Shown: one piece after another, positions 48,533 to 57,448 of the stretch | Position numbering within the stretch: the first letter of the stretch is position 1 | How the letters are laid out: each line of letters opens with the position of its first letter | From: Methylococcus sp. EFPC2 | GTDB taxonomy: Bacteria > Pseudomonadota > Gammaproteobacteria > Methylococcales > Methylococcaceae | Direction of reading: 5' to 3' | Length of the DNA: 64,000 nt | Assembly (NCBI RefSeq): GCF_016925495.1 | Contig: NZ_CP070491.1 | Span: forward strand, 1,240,001 to 1,304,000 | Program-made: the position numbers and the translations under genes | The notes under the pieces: generated by a model | What the model saw: the letters and a program-made list of their open reading frames with translations, nothing else | Told to the model about the DNA's origin: nothing | Database searches by the model: none

Positions 48533-49405
48533 CTACCGGCGCAGTTTCAGTTGCGCCATGGTGGCGGCCAGAACGATGGCGAAAAGAACGAAGGCGGCTG
48601 CGGAGGCGTAGCCCATGTTCCACCAGCGGAAGCCTTCCTGGAACATCAAAAGGCCTAGGCTCAGGGTGCTGTTAGCGGGGCCGCCCTGAGTCATCACATA
48701 GGGTTCGGCGAACAACTGGAAGTAGCCGATCATGGTGATGACGGTCACGAACAGAAAGGTGGGGGCCAGCATGGGCAGTGTGATGTAGCGGAATTGCCGC
48801 CAATTGCTGGCGCCGTCTAGCACCGCGGCTTCGTACAGTCTCGCCGGAATGTTCTGCAGACCGGCGACCAGGATGATCATGTTAAAGCCGAAATTCTTCC
48901 AGATCGCCATCAGTATGAGGGACGGCATCGCCCAGTCTGGGTCGCCCAGCCAATCGATGGGAGCGACCCCGATCAGACCCAGTGCGTAGTTGAGAAAGCC
49001 GTAACGTGGGTGGTAGAGATAGCGCCAGACCACGGCCACGGCCACCAGGGTGGTGACCACGGGCAGAAAGAGCAGGGTGCGGAACAGGCCTTTGAAGCGC
49101 GTCAACCTGTGATTGACCAGCAGGGCGGCTCCGAGCGATACGGCCACCGACAGCGGGCCGCCGGCAATCACGAAATAGAGGGTGTTTTTCAACGCCACCC
49201 AGAACAGCGGGTCGGCCAACAGGTGCGTGTAGTTGTCCAGGCCTATCCAGCGCAGGGTGTCCGGGTCACCCAGCGCGTAGATGTCGAAATCGCTGAAGCT
49301 CAAGACCAGCGCGGCGGCGACCGGCAGGAAGAAAAACAGGACGATCAGCGTCAGCGCCGGGGCGACAAACCAGATGCCCGGATTAATGTGCCTGAGAGTA
49401 TTCAT
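48533..49405 (-). CDS. sugar-type ABC transporter permease (MalF/UgpA family), orphan
   Basis: This 290-residue inner-membrane protein has six hydrophobic helices, beginning with FVAPALTLIVLFFFLPVAAALVLSF. The EAA loop is YEAAVLDGASNWRQFRYITLPML. LYFVIAGGPLSVAVSLGAALL is the first helix of the BPD_transp_1 domain. The start at 49405 fits the family; the open frame upstream does not. No binding protein, second permease or ATPase is nearby, so it either works with components encoded elsewhere or is a remnant. Confidence 0.85.
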   Translation of the reverse strand: MNTLRHINPGIWFVAPALTLIVLFFFLPVAAALVLSFSDFDIYALGDPDTLRWIGLDNYTHLLADPLFWVALKNTLYFVIAGGPLSVAVSLGAALLVNHRLTRFKGLFRTLLFLPVVTTLVAVAVVWRYLYHPRYGFLNYALGLIGVAPIDWLGDPDWAMPSLILMAIWKNFGFNMIILVAGLQNIPARLYEAAVLDGASNWRQFRYITLPMLAPTFLFVTVITMIGYFQLFAEPYVMTQGGPANSTLSLGLLMFQEGFRWWNMGYASAAAFVLFAIVLAATMAQLKLRR

Positions 49406-49946
49406 TGCAGCGATCAAATGAGTGTTCCGGCATTTTGCGACTTTATGTTGCGGTCTACCAAATTGCCGTGATGAAGCAAGCCGACGAGCGGCCATTCGTT
49501 CTTCGAGCTCGCCTCTTCCCCCAGGCGATTTCACTCGGATGGTGCTTGCTGCGCAACAGCGATAAAACACCCTAGTTGCTTAATCAACAGCTATCGAGTC
49601 CCGGCCATCGTCCGCTTGCCGGCTTTTTTGCCTGGCGAGCGCTACCGTATGACCGGTAAACCAGGGGAAATGTCTGTATGTCGGTGGGTCCGCCCAGGCC
49701 GTCCCGGGCCGACAAACACGATGAGTTTGGGCCGGCACATTATCTGCTGTAGTGGCTTGCGTCCAGGAGCGCGGGAGTTCGGCCCCGGAGTGCGACGGCC
49801 TGGGCCGAATCGGAATCGCGGTGCCCAGCGCCGTAGCCGTCTGCCAAGTATCTCGCCGTCGATCCCCCCGCCGCTCGATACCGTTGTCCATCGACGTTCC
49901 CGCGTCGACATGCGAGTAACCCTGTTGTCTGTTCATGGAGAAAAAT
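49406..49946. other. divergent intergenic region permease / SMP-30-like gene
   Basis: This 541-base gap has no supported gene. Several open frames cross it but lack family character. It should hold promoters for both neighbours; none is obvious. A GGAG ribosome-binding site lies at 49937-49940. Confidence 0.35.
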
Positions 49947-50912
49947 ATGCTCTTCAAATCCTCGTTAAGAAATCTGCTGCCCCTCGTCGGCGCCATCGCC
50001 CTGGCCGGTGCGGCCCAGGCGGAAGACACCGTCGCGCCGGCCATTCCCGGCGTCATTGCGGCCAACACGAAAGTCACCCTGATCAAAGAAGGATTCAACG
50101 GCACCGAAGGTCCGATCGGTCTTACCGATGGAAGTCTGCTGTTTACCGAAACCCAGGCCAACCGTATCGTGCGGATTTCGACCGAAAACAACGTTTCGAC
50201 CTTCCTGGAAAATACCAACGGTGCTAACGGCCTGGGTTTCAACGCGGCCGGGGAACTGATCGCCGTGCAGACGCTTAAGCCCAAGGTCGGCATTATCTAT
50301 CCGGCGGCGAAAGAAAAAGTCTTTGCCGAGAATTACGAAGGACAGGCTTTCCAGCGTCCCAACGATCTGGTCGTCGACAAGCAGGGCGGCGTCTATTTCA
50401 CCGACAGCGGCACGCGCCCGAGCAAGGAAAATCCCACTCCGCCGGCGTCCACTCCCGGCGTTTATTACATTACCGCGGCCGGCAAACTTGTCCGTTTGGC
50501 CAACGATATCGAACGTCCCAACGGCATCCAATTGAGCAAGGACGAAAAAACGCTGTACGTCGCCAACACCCAGGGCGAATACATCTTGAGTTACGACGTT
50601 ACGGGCGAGGGCAAGGTCGGCGAGAAGAAAAACTTTGCCAAGCTCAAAGGCTGGACGAACGGCGAAGGCGGCTGGTCCAGCGGGGCGGACGGCCTGGCGA
50701 CCGACGACAACGGGCGCCTCTACGTCGCATCCAATGCCGGCATCGAAGTCTTTAGCGATAAAGGCGAAGGGCTGGGCGTGATCCCCTTGCCGAAGAAGCC
50801 GCAAAACATTGCTTTTGCCGGTGAAGACAAGAAGACACTGTACGCCGTCGGGCGCGGAGCCGCCTACAAGATCGAAACCCTGGCGACCGGCATCAAGGGG
50901 CGTTTGAAATAA
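49947..50912 (+). CDS. exported SMP-30/gluconolactonase-like beta-propeller protein
   Basis: The 321-residue protein has a signal peptide (LLPLVGAIALAGAAQA) and a six-bladed propeller of the SMP-30/gluconolactonase/LRE family. Blade motifs are FNGTEGPIGLTDGSLLFTET, RPNDLVVDKQGGVYFTDSG, ERPNGIQLSKDEKTLYVAN and GADGLATDDNGRLYVAS. The conserved acidic and Asn metal ligands (TEGP, RPND, RPNG, GADG) are present, so lactonase-type hydrolysis in the periplasm is possible. ATG 49947 has a GGAG site at 49937-49940 and is preferred over ATG 49935. A double hairpin terminator follows. Confidence 0.83.
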   Translation: MLFKSSLRNLLPLVGAIALAGAAQAEDTVAPAIPGVIAANTKVTLIKEGFNGTEGPIGLTDGSLLFTETQANRIVRISTENNVSTFLENTNGANGLGFNAAGELIAVQTLKPKVGIIYPAAKEKVFAENYEGQAFQRPNDLVVDKQGGVYFTDSGTRPSKENPTPPASTPGVYYITAAGKLVRLANDIERPNGIQLSKDEKTLYVANTQGEYILSYDVTGEGKVGEKKNFAKLKGWTNGEGGWSSGADGLATDDNGRLYVASNAGIEVFSDKGEGLGVIPLPKKPQNIAFAGEDKKTLYAVGRGAAYKIETLATGIKGRLK

Positions 50913-50961
50913 CCCATACCGGCGAGGCGCGCGCTGTCGCGCTCCCACTTTCCCCTCGATG

Positions 50962-51025
50962 GTCCCCGCGGCTAATCTCGCGGGGACACTTGTAACCGGC
51001 AGCGTTCGCGCTGCCGGTTTTTTTT
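50962..51025 (+). terminator. tandem hairpins ending in a strong terminator
   Basis: A first hairpin, GTCCCCGCG / CGCGGGGAC, is at 50962-50987. A second, AACCGGCAGCG / CGCTGCCGGTT with a TTCG tetraloop, is at 50994-51019 and runs into eight T residues. The second is a textbook rho-independent terminator for the SMP-30-like gene. Confidence 0.9.
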
Positions 51026-51545
51026 GGAACGAAATTTCTCTCGTCGCTTTCCCATAAGCGGCTCCCCTTCAAACGCCTCAACTTTGAGCGGCGCCGACAG
51101 CATGGCGAAGCTATGGCAACAGCAGCTTCGTCGACGCAAGGGACGCCAAAGTCCGGTGCGGTGCTTAGGCAAGTGATCCCTGCCTAGCTAGGCACGGGCG
51201 TCTTGAGCTCATGCCTTGGCGTTTACCGCTATCTGTTTTATATATCGAAATGAATATTTCCTGGGCATGACAGGCTTGGGGCGATCTGCGATTGGATGTG
51301 CCGTATTCCGGGCTGTTCAACCGGTTACGCTCCCGTGCTGGAGCTGCGAGATGGCCTTGCTTGGGAAATTGACAGCGCTTAATGCCTTCCATTACGTTAT
51401 ATCCGTAACGATATAAAAATGCTCGCGGCAAGGGTATACCGGCTTTGGCCGCATGGCCGACGGTCGGGACGGTATGGGCCGGGCGCCGGCAAGCTTCGTT
51501 CGTCAGGTCGTTTACATACAAATCATGGGATCGTTTGGGAAAATA
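51026..51545 (+). promoter_or_regulatory. upstream region of the ExbB-fusion operon with nested inverted repeats and a likely promoter
   Basis: Two structures are visible in this 520-base gap. At 51142-51202, nested inverted repeats pair GACGCC with GGCGTC, GTGC with GCAC and TAGGCA with TGCCTA. A hairpin (CGAAGCT / AGCTTCG) lies just before them, at about 51106-51130. Further on, a perfect -35 TTGACA is at 51369-51374, with a weak -10 TACGTT 18 bases later. Just after it lies an inverted repeat TTATATC / GATATAA at 51397-51416, which may be an operator. No known riboswitch class could be assigned. Confidence 0.45.
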
Positions 51546-53345
51546 ATGCGGATCAAATCGCTTAAGTGGGGCATATATCTCGTATTGCTACCTAGCCTGA
51601 GTTTTGCCTGGTGGAACGACGACTGGAGTTCGCGTCGTCAGGCGACGGTGGATGCGGGGGTGACGGGGGCGGACATTCAGGAGACCTTGAGCGAGTTTCC
51701 CCTGCTGGTGCGGTTGCACACGGGCAATTTCGGCTATTTCGCCGAGTTGGCGGAGAACGGCAAGGACCTCCGTTTCATGCTGGACGACAAGACGCCGCTG
51801 AAGCACAGCATCGAGAAGGTCGACGCGCTCAACGAACTGGGCCTGGTGTGGGTGAAGTTGCCCACGGTGCGCGGCGGGGTCAGCACCGACGGCTTCTGGC
51901 TCTACTACGGCAACGCCAATGCGGCCGAAGGCTCCGATTCCAAGGGTCTGTACGACGTCAACCAGGCTTTGGTCTACCACTTCGCCGAAGGCGAGACCCT
52001 GCCGCAGGACGCCACGGCCTATGCCTCCCATGCCGCCGATTCCAAGGCCACGGTCGATGCGGCCGGCTGGATCGGCGCGGCGGCCAAGTTCAGCGGCGCC
52101 GGCGGCATCAGCGTGCCGGCCGCCCCGCAGTTCGCCCTGACGCCCGAGAAGGGCTACACGCTCTCGGCCTGGGTCAAGCTCGATGCGGCGCAGGGCAACG
52201 CCGTGCTGGCGCAAGCCAAGGACGGTGCTTCCGCGCTGGAACTCGCGGTGCAGGGCACGGCTCTGGTCGCGCGTTATCAGGGGACGGGTGCCGCGGCGCA
52301 AACCCCGGCCGCCAACCTCACTTCGGCCAAGTGGCAGCACGTCGCCCTGATCGCCCGCAAGGATAAGCTCGAACTCTATGTCGACGGGGTGAACACCGGC
52401 AGCGTGCCCATCAATCTCGCCGCGCTCAATCCGGCCCTCAGCTTCGGTCAGGGTTTGACCGGCTCGCTCGACGAAATCCAGGTCGCCAACCTGGCCCGGC
52501 CCGCCGACTGGATCAAGCTTGCTTTCCGCAGCCAAAGCCCCGACTTCAACGTCCTCGCCTACGGCCAGGACGAAAGCAAGGGCAGCGCCGGCGGCCCCAA
52601 CTACTTCCTCATCATCCTGCAAAGCCTCACGGTCGACGGCTGGGTGGTCATCGCCTTGTGCGGCGTCATGTTCGTCATCAGCTCCCTGGTCATCGTCACC
52701 AAGGGCTTAAGCCTCAAGCGCGCGCGCCAGGACAACGACGCCTTCCTCGCGCAATACCGCGGCATGGGCGCGAGCAGCGACATCGCCACGCTCGATCAGG
52801 AAGAAACCGAAGAAGAACAGGAAATCGCCGACTCCGCCTTTCTCGAAGCCTTGGTCGGCAACCACGACCACTTCCAAAGCTCGCCCATCTACCACGTCTA
52901 CCACGCCGGGGTGGCCGAGTTGAAGAAACGCCTGAGCCACACCGCCGACACCACCCATCTGAGCACCGAGGCCCTCAACGTCGTGCGCACCCGGCTCGAT
53001 GCCGCGGTGGTGCGCGAAGGGCAAAAGCTCAACAAAAACATGGTGCTGCTCACCATCGCCATCTCCGGCGGACCGTTCTTAGGCCTGCTCGGCACCGTGC
53101 TCGGCGTCATGATCACCTTCGCGGTGATCGCCGCCACCGGCGATGTCAACATTAACTCCATCGCCCCCGGCATCTCCGGCGCCCTGCTCGCCACCGTCGC
53201 CGGCCTCGCCGTCGCCATCCCCGCGCTGTTTGCCTACAACTACCTGCTCACCCAGATCAAGGACGTCACCGCCGACATGCGCGTGTTCACCGACGAATTC
53301 CTCGCCACCATCGAGGAACGCATCGCCGACCGGCAGCGGGGTTAA
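51546..53345 (+). CDS. DUF2341-LamG-ExbB/TolQ fusion protein
   Basis: This 599-residue protein fuses an extracytoplasmic sensor-like half to a proton channel. Residues 1-21 are a signal peptide (YLVLLPSLSFA). DUF2341 covers about 45-130 (FPLLVRLHTG to FWLYYGNANAAEG). A LamG/concanavalin-like domain covers about 140-335 (ALVYHFAEGE, YTLSAWVKL, WQHVALIARKDKLELYVDG). A membrane helix is at about 364-385, an acidic cytoplasmic loop at about 395-445, and the ExbB/MotA-TolQ domain at about 495-590 (GGPFLGLLGTVLGVMITF, SGALLATVAGLAVAIPALFAY). It would energise a TonB-like protein using the proton gradient. ATG 51546 has a GGGA site. ExbD and TonB genes follow. Confidence 0.88.
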   Translation: MRIKSLKWGIYLVLLPSLSFAWWNDDWSSRRQATVDAGVTGADIQETLSEFPLLVRLHTGNFGYFAELAENGKDLRFMLDDKTPLKHSIEKVDALNELGLVWVKLPTVRGGVSTDGFWLYYGNANAAEGSDSKGLYDVNQALVYHFAEGETLPQDATAYASHAADSKATVDAAGWIGAAAKFSGAGGISVPAAPQFALTPEKGYTLSAWVKLDAAQGNAVLAQAKDGASALELAVQGTALVARYQGTGAAAQTPAANLTSAKWQHVALIARKDKLELYVDGVNTGSVPINLAALNPALSFGQGLTGSLDEIQVANLARPADWIKLAFRSQSPDFNVLAYGQDESKGSAGGPNYFLIILQSLTVDGWVVIALCGVMFVISSLVIVTKGLSLKRARQDNDAFLAQYRGMGASSDIATLDQEETEEEQEIADSAFLEALVGNHDHFQSSPIYHVYHAGVAELKKRLSHTADTTHLSTEALNVVRTRLDAAVVREGQKLNKNMVLLTIAISGGPFLGLLGTVLGVMITFAVIAATGDVNINSIAPGISGALLATVAGLAVAIPALFAYNYLLTQIKDVTADMRVFTDEFLATIEERIADRQRG

Positions 53346-53801
53346 GCCATTGAGCAGGAAGCCATCCCGATTTTGCCGTTTGCTCTTGGGACCCACGCCC
53401 CGTTCAGCCGCACTGAGCATCGCAGCTTGCCGGGCGGAACAGCCCAACGGGGTGCCGCACGGATGCGGCGCGTCGGCAGAGGGGCAGGAGCCCCTTCTGC
53501 CGACCCCGACCGGTAAGCGAGAAGCGCAAGGGGCGAGCCGCAAGGCGAGCGGGCGAACCCTGGATGGTTTGCCCTGGGCTTGCAAGCGCAGCAGGACTGC
53601 GGAGCGCGGCAAGTTGCGGCTGCCGGGTGGCCTTTTCTTTGGATACTTTCTTTTGGCCAAGCAAAAGAAAGTATCTCGCCATCCGGTGCGAGAACCGGAT
53701 TCAAACCGCTTTCGCGTAGCGAACTCAACCAAGTGCATCTTGGTTTGGGTACCCGCATACACCTTCGGATTCACAGAACAATTTTTGACGCTGGCCTAAC
53801 C
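53346..53801. repeat. dispersed intergenic repeat with a 14-bp hairpin, inside the ExbB-ExbD operon
   Basis: This 456-base gap contains a GC-rich block with a bulged hairpin at about 53472-53503 (GTCGGCAGA...TTCTGCCGAC around GGGGC/GCCCC). A perfect 14-bp stem with six-base loop is at 53642-53675 (GATACTTTCTTTTG / CAAAAGAAAGTATC). The segment GGCCTTTTCTTTGGATACTT with this hairpin resembles an intergenic repeat I know from methanotroph and Xanthomonas-type genomes, often mis-annotated as small proteins. There is no T-run, so read-through is expected. It separates two genes that should be adjacent. Confidence 0.6.
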
Positions 53802-54206
53802 ATGAAAGTCGAAGAAGAAGGCAAGGTCTACGACGACATCAACATCACGCCCATGCTCGACGTGGCCTATGTGTTGTTGCTCATCTTCATCATCATGACC
53901 ACCGCCACCGTACAGGGCATCAGCGTCAACCTGCCCAAGGCCAGTTCCACGCCGTCGCTGTCGAAACCGAAGACCAAGGCCATCTCCATCACCCAGGACG
54001 GCACCGTCTACCTCGACACCTATCCGGTCTCGATCCAGGAGCTGGAGACGCGGCTGAGCCAATACAAGGCGGCCACCCCGGATCTCCCGGTGGTGCTCAA
54101 GGCCGACGCCGCCATCCAATACGAAAAGGTCATCGAAGTGCTCGACGTCGTCACCCGGTTGCAGATCAGCCAGCTCGGACTGGTCACGCAAAAGCTGGTG
54201 AAGTGA
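53802..54206 (+). CDS. exbD: ExbD/TolR-type biopolymer transport protein
   Basis: The 134-residue protein has a short cytoplasmic N-terminus, one membrane helix with the essential Asp (NITPMLDVAYVLLLIFIIM) and a periplasmic domain with DGTVYLDTYPVSIQELE and VVLKADAAIQYEKVIEVLD. It pairs with the ExbB-like domain to form the proton-driven motor. The ATG at 53802 gives the usual length. Its stop overlaps the start of the TonB-like gene. Confidence 0.92.
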   Translation: MKVEEEGKVYDDINITPMLDVAYVLLLIFIIMTTATVQGISVNLPKASSTPSLSKPKTKAISITQDGTVYLDTYPVSIQELETRLSQYKAATPDLPVVLKADAAIQYEKVIEVLDVVTRLQISQLGLVTQKLVK

Positions 54207-54874
54207 TGACGCCCAAGCACCGTCTGCTGCGCCACCTGCCGGTGGCCATCGGCGTCGTATTGATTTTGCTCGTCGCCTTGGCGGTCTGGTATTTCCGCGA
54301 CCTGTTCGAAAAGCCCGCGCAGACCAAGAAGACGGTGCAGCAGATCACCGTCATCCAGCCGCCGCCCCCTCCACCCCCGCCGCCGGAGCAACCGCCCCCG
54401 CCGCCCGAGGTCAAGGAAGAAAAGATCGAAGAGCCGGAACCGGAGCCCGAGCCGGAGCCCGAGCAGCCGGCCGAAGCGCCGCCGGCCGAGGACCTGGGTG
54501 TGGATGCCGAAGGCACAGCGGGCGCCGACGGCTTCGGCCTGGTCGGCAAGAAAGGCGGTCGCGGCCTGATCGGCGGAGGCGGCGGCAACGCCATCATCTG
54601 GTATGGCCAGCAGGTGCAGCGCCAGTTGGAGATCGAGTTGCAGAACCTGCTGGCCGACACGCCGGCGCGCAGGGCCGGTTATTCGGTGGTGGTGGCGGTG
54701 TGGGTAGGTACGGACGGACGGGTCAGCCGGGCCGAATTGTCGTCCGGCAGCGGCAGGGTCGAGGTGGATAAGTCCATCAAGGATGCCTTGCCCGGCTTGA
54801 GTTTCGGATTGGGCAGGACGCCGCCCGAGAACATGCCGCAGCCGATACGCATACGCGTGAGCTCGCGAATCTGA
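54206..54874 (+). CDS. TonB-like energy transducer
   Basis: The 222-residue protein has a short N-terminus, a membrane anchor (VAIGVVLILLVALAVWYF), and a long periplasmic spacer. The spacer has runs of Pro (nine in a row) and Glu-Pro repeats. A Gly-rich patch follows, then a TonB/TolA C-terminal fold (VVVAVWVGTDGRVSRAELSSGSG). It should transmit motion from ExbB/ExbD to an outer-membrane partner. A GTG one codon upstream is an alternative start. The porin gene follows after 24 bases. Confidence 0.88.
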   Translation: MTPKHRLLRHLPVAIGVVLILLVALAVWYFRDLFEKPAQTKKTVQQITVIQPPPPPPPPPEQPPPPPEVKEEKIEEPEPEPEPEPEQPAEAPPAEDLGVDAEGTAGADGFGLVGKKGGRGLIGGGGGNAIIWYGQQVQRQLEIELQNLLADTPARRAGYSVVVAVWVGTDGRVSRAELSSGSGRVEVDKSIKDALPGLSFGLGRTPPENMPQPIRIRVSSRI

Positions 54875-54898
54875 GTTTAAAAGCCAGCGACGATACTC

Positions 54899-56716
54899 AT
54901 GAAATCCCTGATCAAGCCCTTGACGACCGTGTTCGCCGCTACCCTCGCCACAACGGCGGCAGCGTCGCAAGGCGAGGAAATCCTCAAGGTGAAAAAATCC
55001 ACCTTCGTCAATCTGGTCGATTTGCTGGTGCAGCGCGGCGTGATCGACAAACAGGAGGGCGACGGGCTGGTCTCGGCCGCCACGGAAGAGGCCGCCGCGG
55101 AGGAAAAACGGCGAGAGGCATCAATCTCGAAATCGCCGTACGACCATGGCGCGCAGCCTGCACAAGCGGCGGAAGCTCCATCGCCCCAGACGGGGAAGGG
55201 CGGCAGGACTCAGCACGTCAGCTACGTGCCGGAATTCATCAAGAAGGAAATCCGCGACCAGGTGCGCGCCGAATTGAAGACCGAGGTGGTGAAGGATGTG
55301 AAGGCCGAGGCCAAGGCGGAAAAATGGGGCATCCCGGCCGCTTTGCCCTCATGGGTCGGCAATATCTACCCCTATTTCGACATGCGTATCCGGCTGGCCG
55401 ACGAGTTCTTCGGGTCCGGCAATTTCGGCGGTTTCAATAACCCGTTGGCCTACGACTGGCTGCAAATCAATGAGCACGGAGGTATCAGCGCCGCCTACAC
55501 CAAGAACCAGGCTTTCCTCAACAACCAGAAAGACCGGTTGCGACTGCGCGAACGCTTCCGCCTGGGCTTCGACGCGCAGATCACCGACTCGATCAAGGCC
55601 GGTTTCCGTTTCGCCACGAGCAATCTGTACAACCCGGTGTCCAACGACCAGACCCTGGGCAATACCGGCCGGACCTATCAGTTCGCCATAGACCGATCCT
55701 TCCTGGAATACGACTTCATCGACGGCAAGGGGCGGGATTGGTTCACCCTGTGGGGCGGGCGTTTCGCCAATCCTTTCGTATCCACCGACGTGGTGTTCGA
55801 TCCGGATCTGAGCTTCGAGGGTGTAGCCGGGACATTCCGGCTGGGATTCAACCGCGAAGACCCGAAAGTCCACAGCTATCACGCCCCCGATTCCACGGCG
55901 CGTTTCGGGCTCAACCAGGGCCCGCAAACGCCGGATTCCGTGTTTGCGACCCTGGGCGTATTTCCCATCCAGGAGGTCAATCTATCCACCTCCGACAAGT
56001 GGATGTTCGGCGGCCAGATCGGCGCCGACTGGCTGGTGTTCGACGAATCGCGCCTGAAGCTTGCGACGTCCTATTACAGCTACAAGAACGTCCGTGCCCG
56101 GCAGAACGAGCTCAACAGCTTCGAATACGACTGGACCGCGCCGGAATTCATGCAGAAAGGCAATTCCATCGTGGCGATCGTGCCGGCCCAGAATACCGAT
56201 CCCACGGCCCGTTGTTATTTCGGCAACGAGCCCGGCGGCTGTCTTTTCGGCCTGGCGTCGGGTTTCAAACTATTCAATGCCACGGCCCTGTTCGATTACG
56301 CCGGTTTTGCCCCGACGCACGTCCTGCTCACCGCCGACTACGCCAAGAATCTCGGCTACGACCAGGACTACATCGACCGCCAGTTCGTATCCGGCGTTCT
56401 CAACTACGAGAGCAACAAGCCGCGGACCCATGCCTATCAGGTCCGTCTGGACGTGGGCAGGGCCCAGATCAAGCACTTCAAGGACTGGAACGTCTCGTTC
56501 GCCTATCGCTACGTGGAGGCCGATGCGGTGCTGGATGCCTTTACCGATTCCATCTTCCACCAGGGCGGCACCAATGCGAAGGGCTGGGTCTTCGGCGCGC
56601 AATACGGCCTGGCCACCAACACCTGGCTCAACCTGCGCTGGCTCAGCACGGACGTGATCGACGGCCCGACTTACAGCATCGACACCGTCAACCTGGACCT
56701 GAATGCCCGTTTCTGA
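54899..56716 (+). CDS. putative outer-membrane porin with N-terminal coiled-coil region
   Basis: The 605-residue protein has a signal peptide (ATLATTAAA), then an acidic, charged helical segment (about 25-145; LKVKKSTFVNLVDLLVQRGVIDKQEGD) typical of the 'putative porin' family (Porin_5). A long beta-barrel region follows, with alternating aromatic strands and a C-terminal Phe (DLNARF). No plug domain or TonB box is obvious, so it is not a classical TonB-dependent receptor. It sits between the TonB-like and coiled-coil genes, so it is probably the outer-membrane part of this machine or a structural partner. Confidence 0.8.
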   Translation: MKSLIKPLTTVFAATLATTAAASQGEEILKVKKSTFVNLVDLLVQRGVIDKQEGDGLVSAATEEAAAEEKRREASISKSPYDHGAQPAQAAEAPSPQTGKGGRTQHVSYVPEFIKKEIRDQVRAELKTEVVKDVKAEAKAEKWGIPAALPSWVGNIYPYFDMRIRLADEFFGSGNFGGFNNPLAYDWLQINEHGGISAAYTKNQAFLNNQKDRLRLRERFRLGFDAQITDSIKAGFRFATSNLYNPVSNDQTLGNTGRTYQFAIDRSFLEYDFIDGKGRDWFTLWGGRFANPFVSTDVVFDPDLSFEGVAGTFRLGFNREDPKVHSYHAPDSTARFGLNQGPQTPDSVFATLGVFPIQEVNLSTSDKWMFGGQIGADWLVFDESRLKLATSYYSYKNVRARQNELNSFEYDWTAPEFMQKGNSIVAIVPAQNTDPTARCYFGNEPGGCLFGLASGFKLFNATALFDYAGFAPTHVLLTADYAKNLGYDQDYIDRQFVSGVLNYESNKPRTHAYQVRLDVGRAQIKHFKDWNVSFAYRYVEADAVLDAFTDSIFHQGGTNAKGWVFGAQYGLATNTWLNLRWLSTDVIDGPTYSIDTVNLDLNARF

Positions 56717-56725
56717 GGGGATGTC

Positions 56726-57448
56726 ATGAAGTCTACTAACCCCGGCCGTATCTCGCGCAGCTTCTTGGCTTTGATAGGGCCCGTGCTGATGGCGGGACAG
56801 ACGGTTTGCGCAGAGCCCAAGTCACAGGATGCGGCGGCCGTGCAGGCCTTGAAGAAGACCCAGGGCGTATTGCGCCAGATCGTCCAGGAAAAAGCCGCAC
56901 TGGAAGCCGAGAATACCGCGTTGGCCAGCGACAAGGCGGGGCTCGAAAACCGGGTGAAGGGGCTGGAAGAAGCCTTGCGCAAGCTGCAAGCTTTGCCGGG
57001 CGAAGTCGAGCGTCTGACATCGACTCAGGGCCGGCTGGAGGCGCAGATTTCTCAAGGTCGGGAGCGGGAGCGATCTCTGACGGCGAAGTACCGGGATGTG
57101 GTCGGCAAGGCCAAGGCCATGCGGTCCGACAATCAGTTGCTGATACAGGTGGTGAAGGAGCGCGAGCAATGGATGGAACTGTGCGGGGAACGCAACAGGA
57201 CTTTACGCCACGTCGTCGGCGAGGTGGTCGACAAGTATCAGGAAAAAGGGCTCTGGGACGAACTGGCCGAACTCGAGCCCTTCACCGGCATAGGCAAGGT
57301 AAGCACCGAAAACGCCGTCGAGGAATACCGCTACAAGCTGGAAAGCCTCAAGATCACGCCGTTCCAGGATAGCCGGCCGGCCCGGGAAACAACCGCCCAG
57401 TCGCCACCCGCTGTAGAGGGCGAGGAGGATGAGGAGCAAGCGCCGTGA
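56726..57448 (+). CDS. periplasmic coiled-coil protein
   Basis: I do not recognise a named family. The 240-residue protein has a signal peptide (ending near TVCA) and a long coiled coil (about 35-145; heptads in LRQIVQEKAALEAENTALA to RSLTAKYRDVVGKAKAM). A conserved-looking block follows (REQWMELCGERNRTLRHVVGEVVDKYQEKGLW) with one Cys. The C-terminal tail is acidic and Pro-rich. It starts nine bases after the porin gene and overlaps the next gene. A periplasmic bridge or chaperone between inner- and outer-membrane parts is a reasonable inference. Confidence 0.72.
   Translation: MKSTNPGRISRSFLALIGPVLMAGQTVCAEPKSQDAAAVQALKKTQGVLRQIVQEKAALEAENTALASDKAGLENRVKGLEEALRKLQALPGEVERLTSTQGRLEAQISQGRERERSLTAKYRDVVGKAKAMRSDNQLLIQVVKEREQWMELCGERNRTLRHVVGEVVDKYQEKGLWDELAELEPFTGIGKVSTENAVEEYRYKLESLKITPFQDSRPARETTAQSPPAVEGEEDEEQAP

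Noticed and set aside
51087-51210. Possible cyclic-di-GMP-I (GEMM) riboswitch before the ExbB-fusion operon
   Set aside because: GGCAA and GACGCAA pieces are present, but the GNRA-capped stem between them and the receptor are missing. The nested stems are reported without a class name.
53404-53682. Small protein MARYFLLLGQKKVSKEK... on the minus strand between the ExbB-fusion and ExbD genes
   Set aside because: It is read from the dispersed repeat and its hairpin; similar peptides are annotated in other genomes only because the repeat is open by chance.
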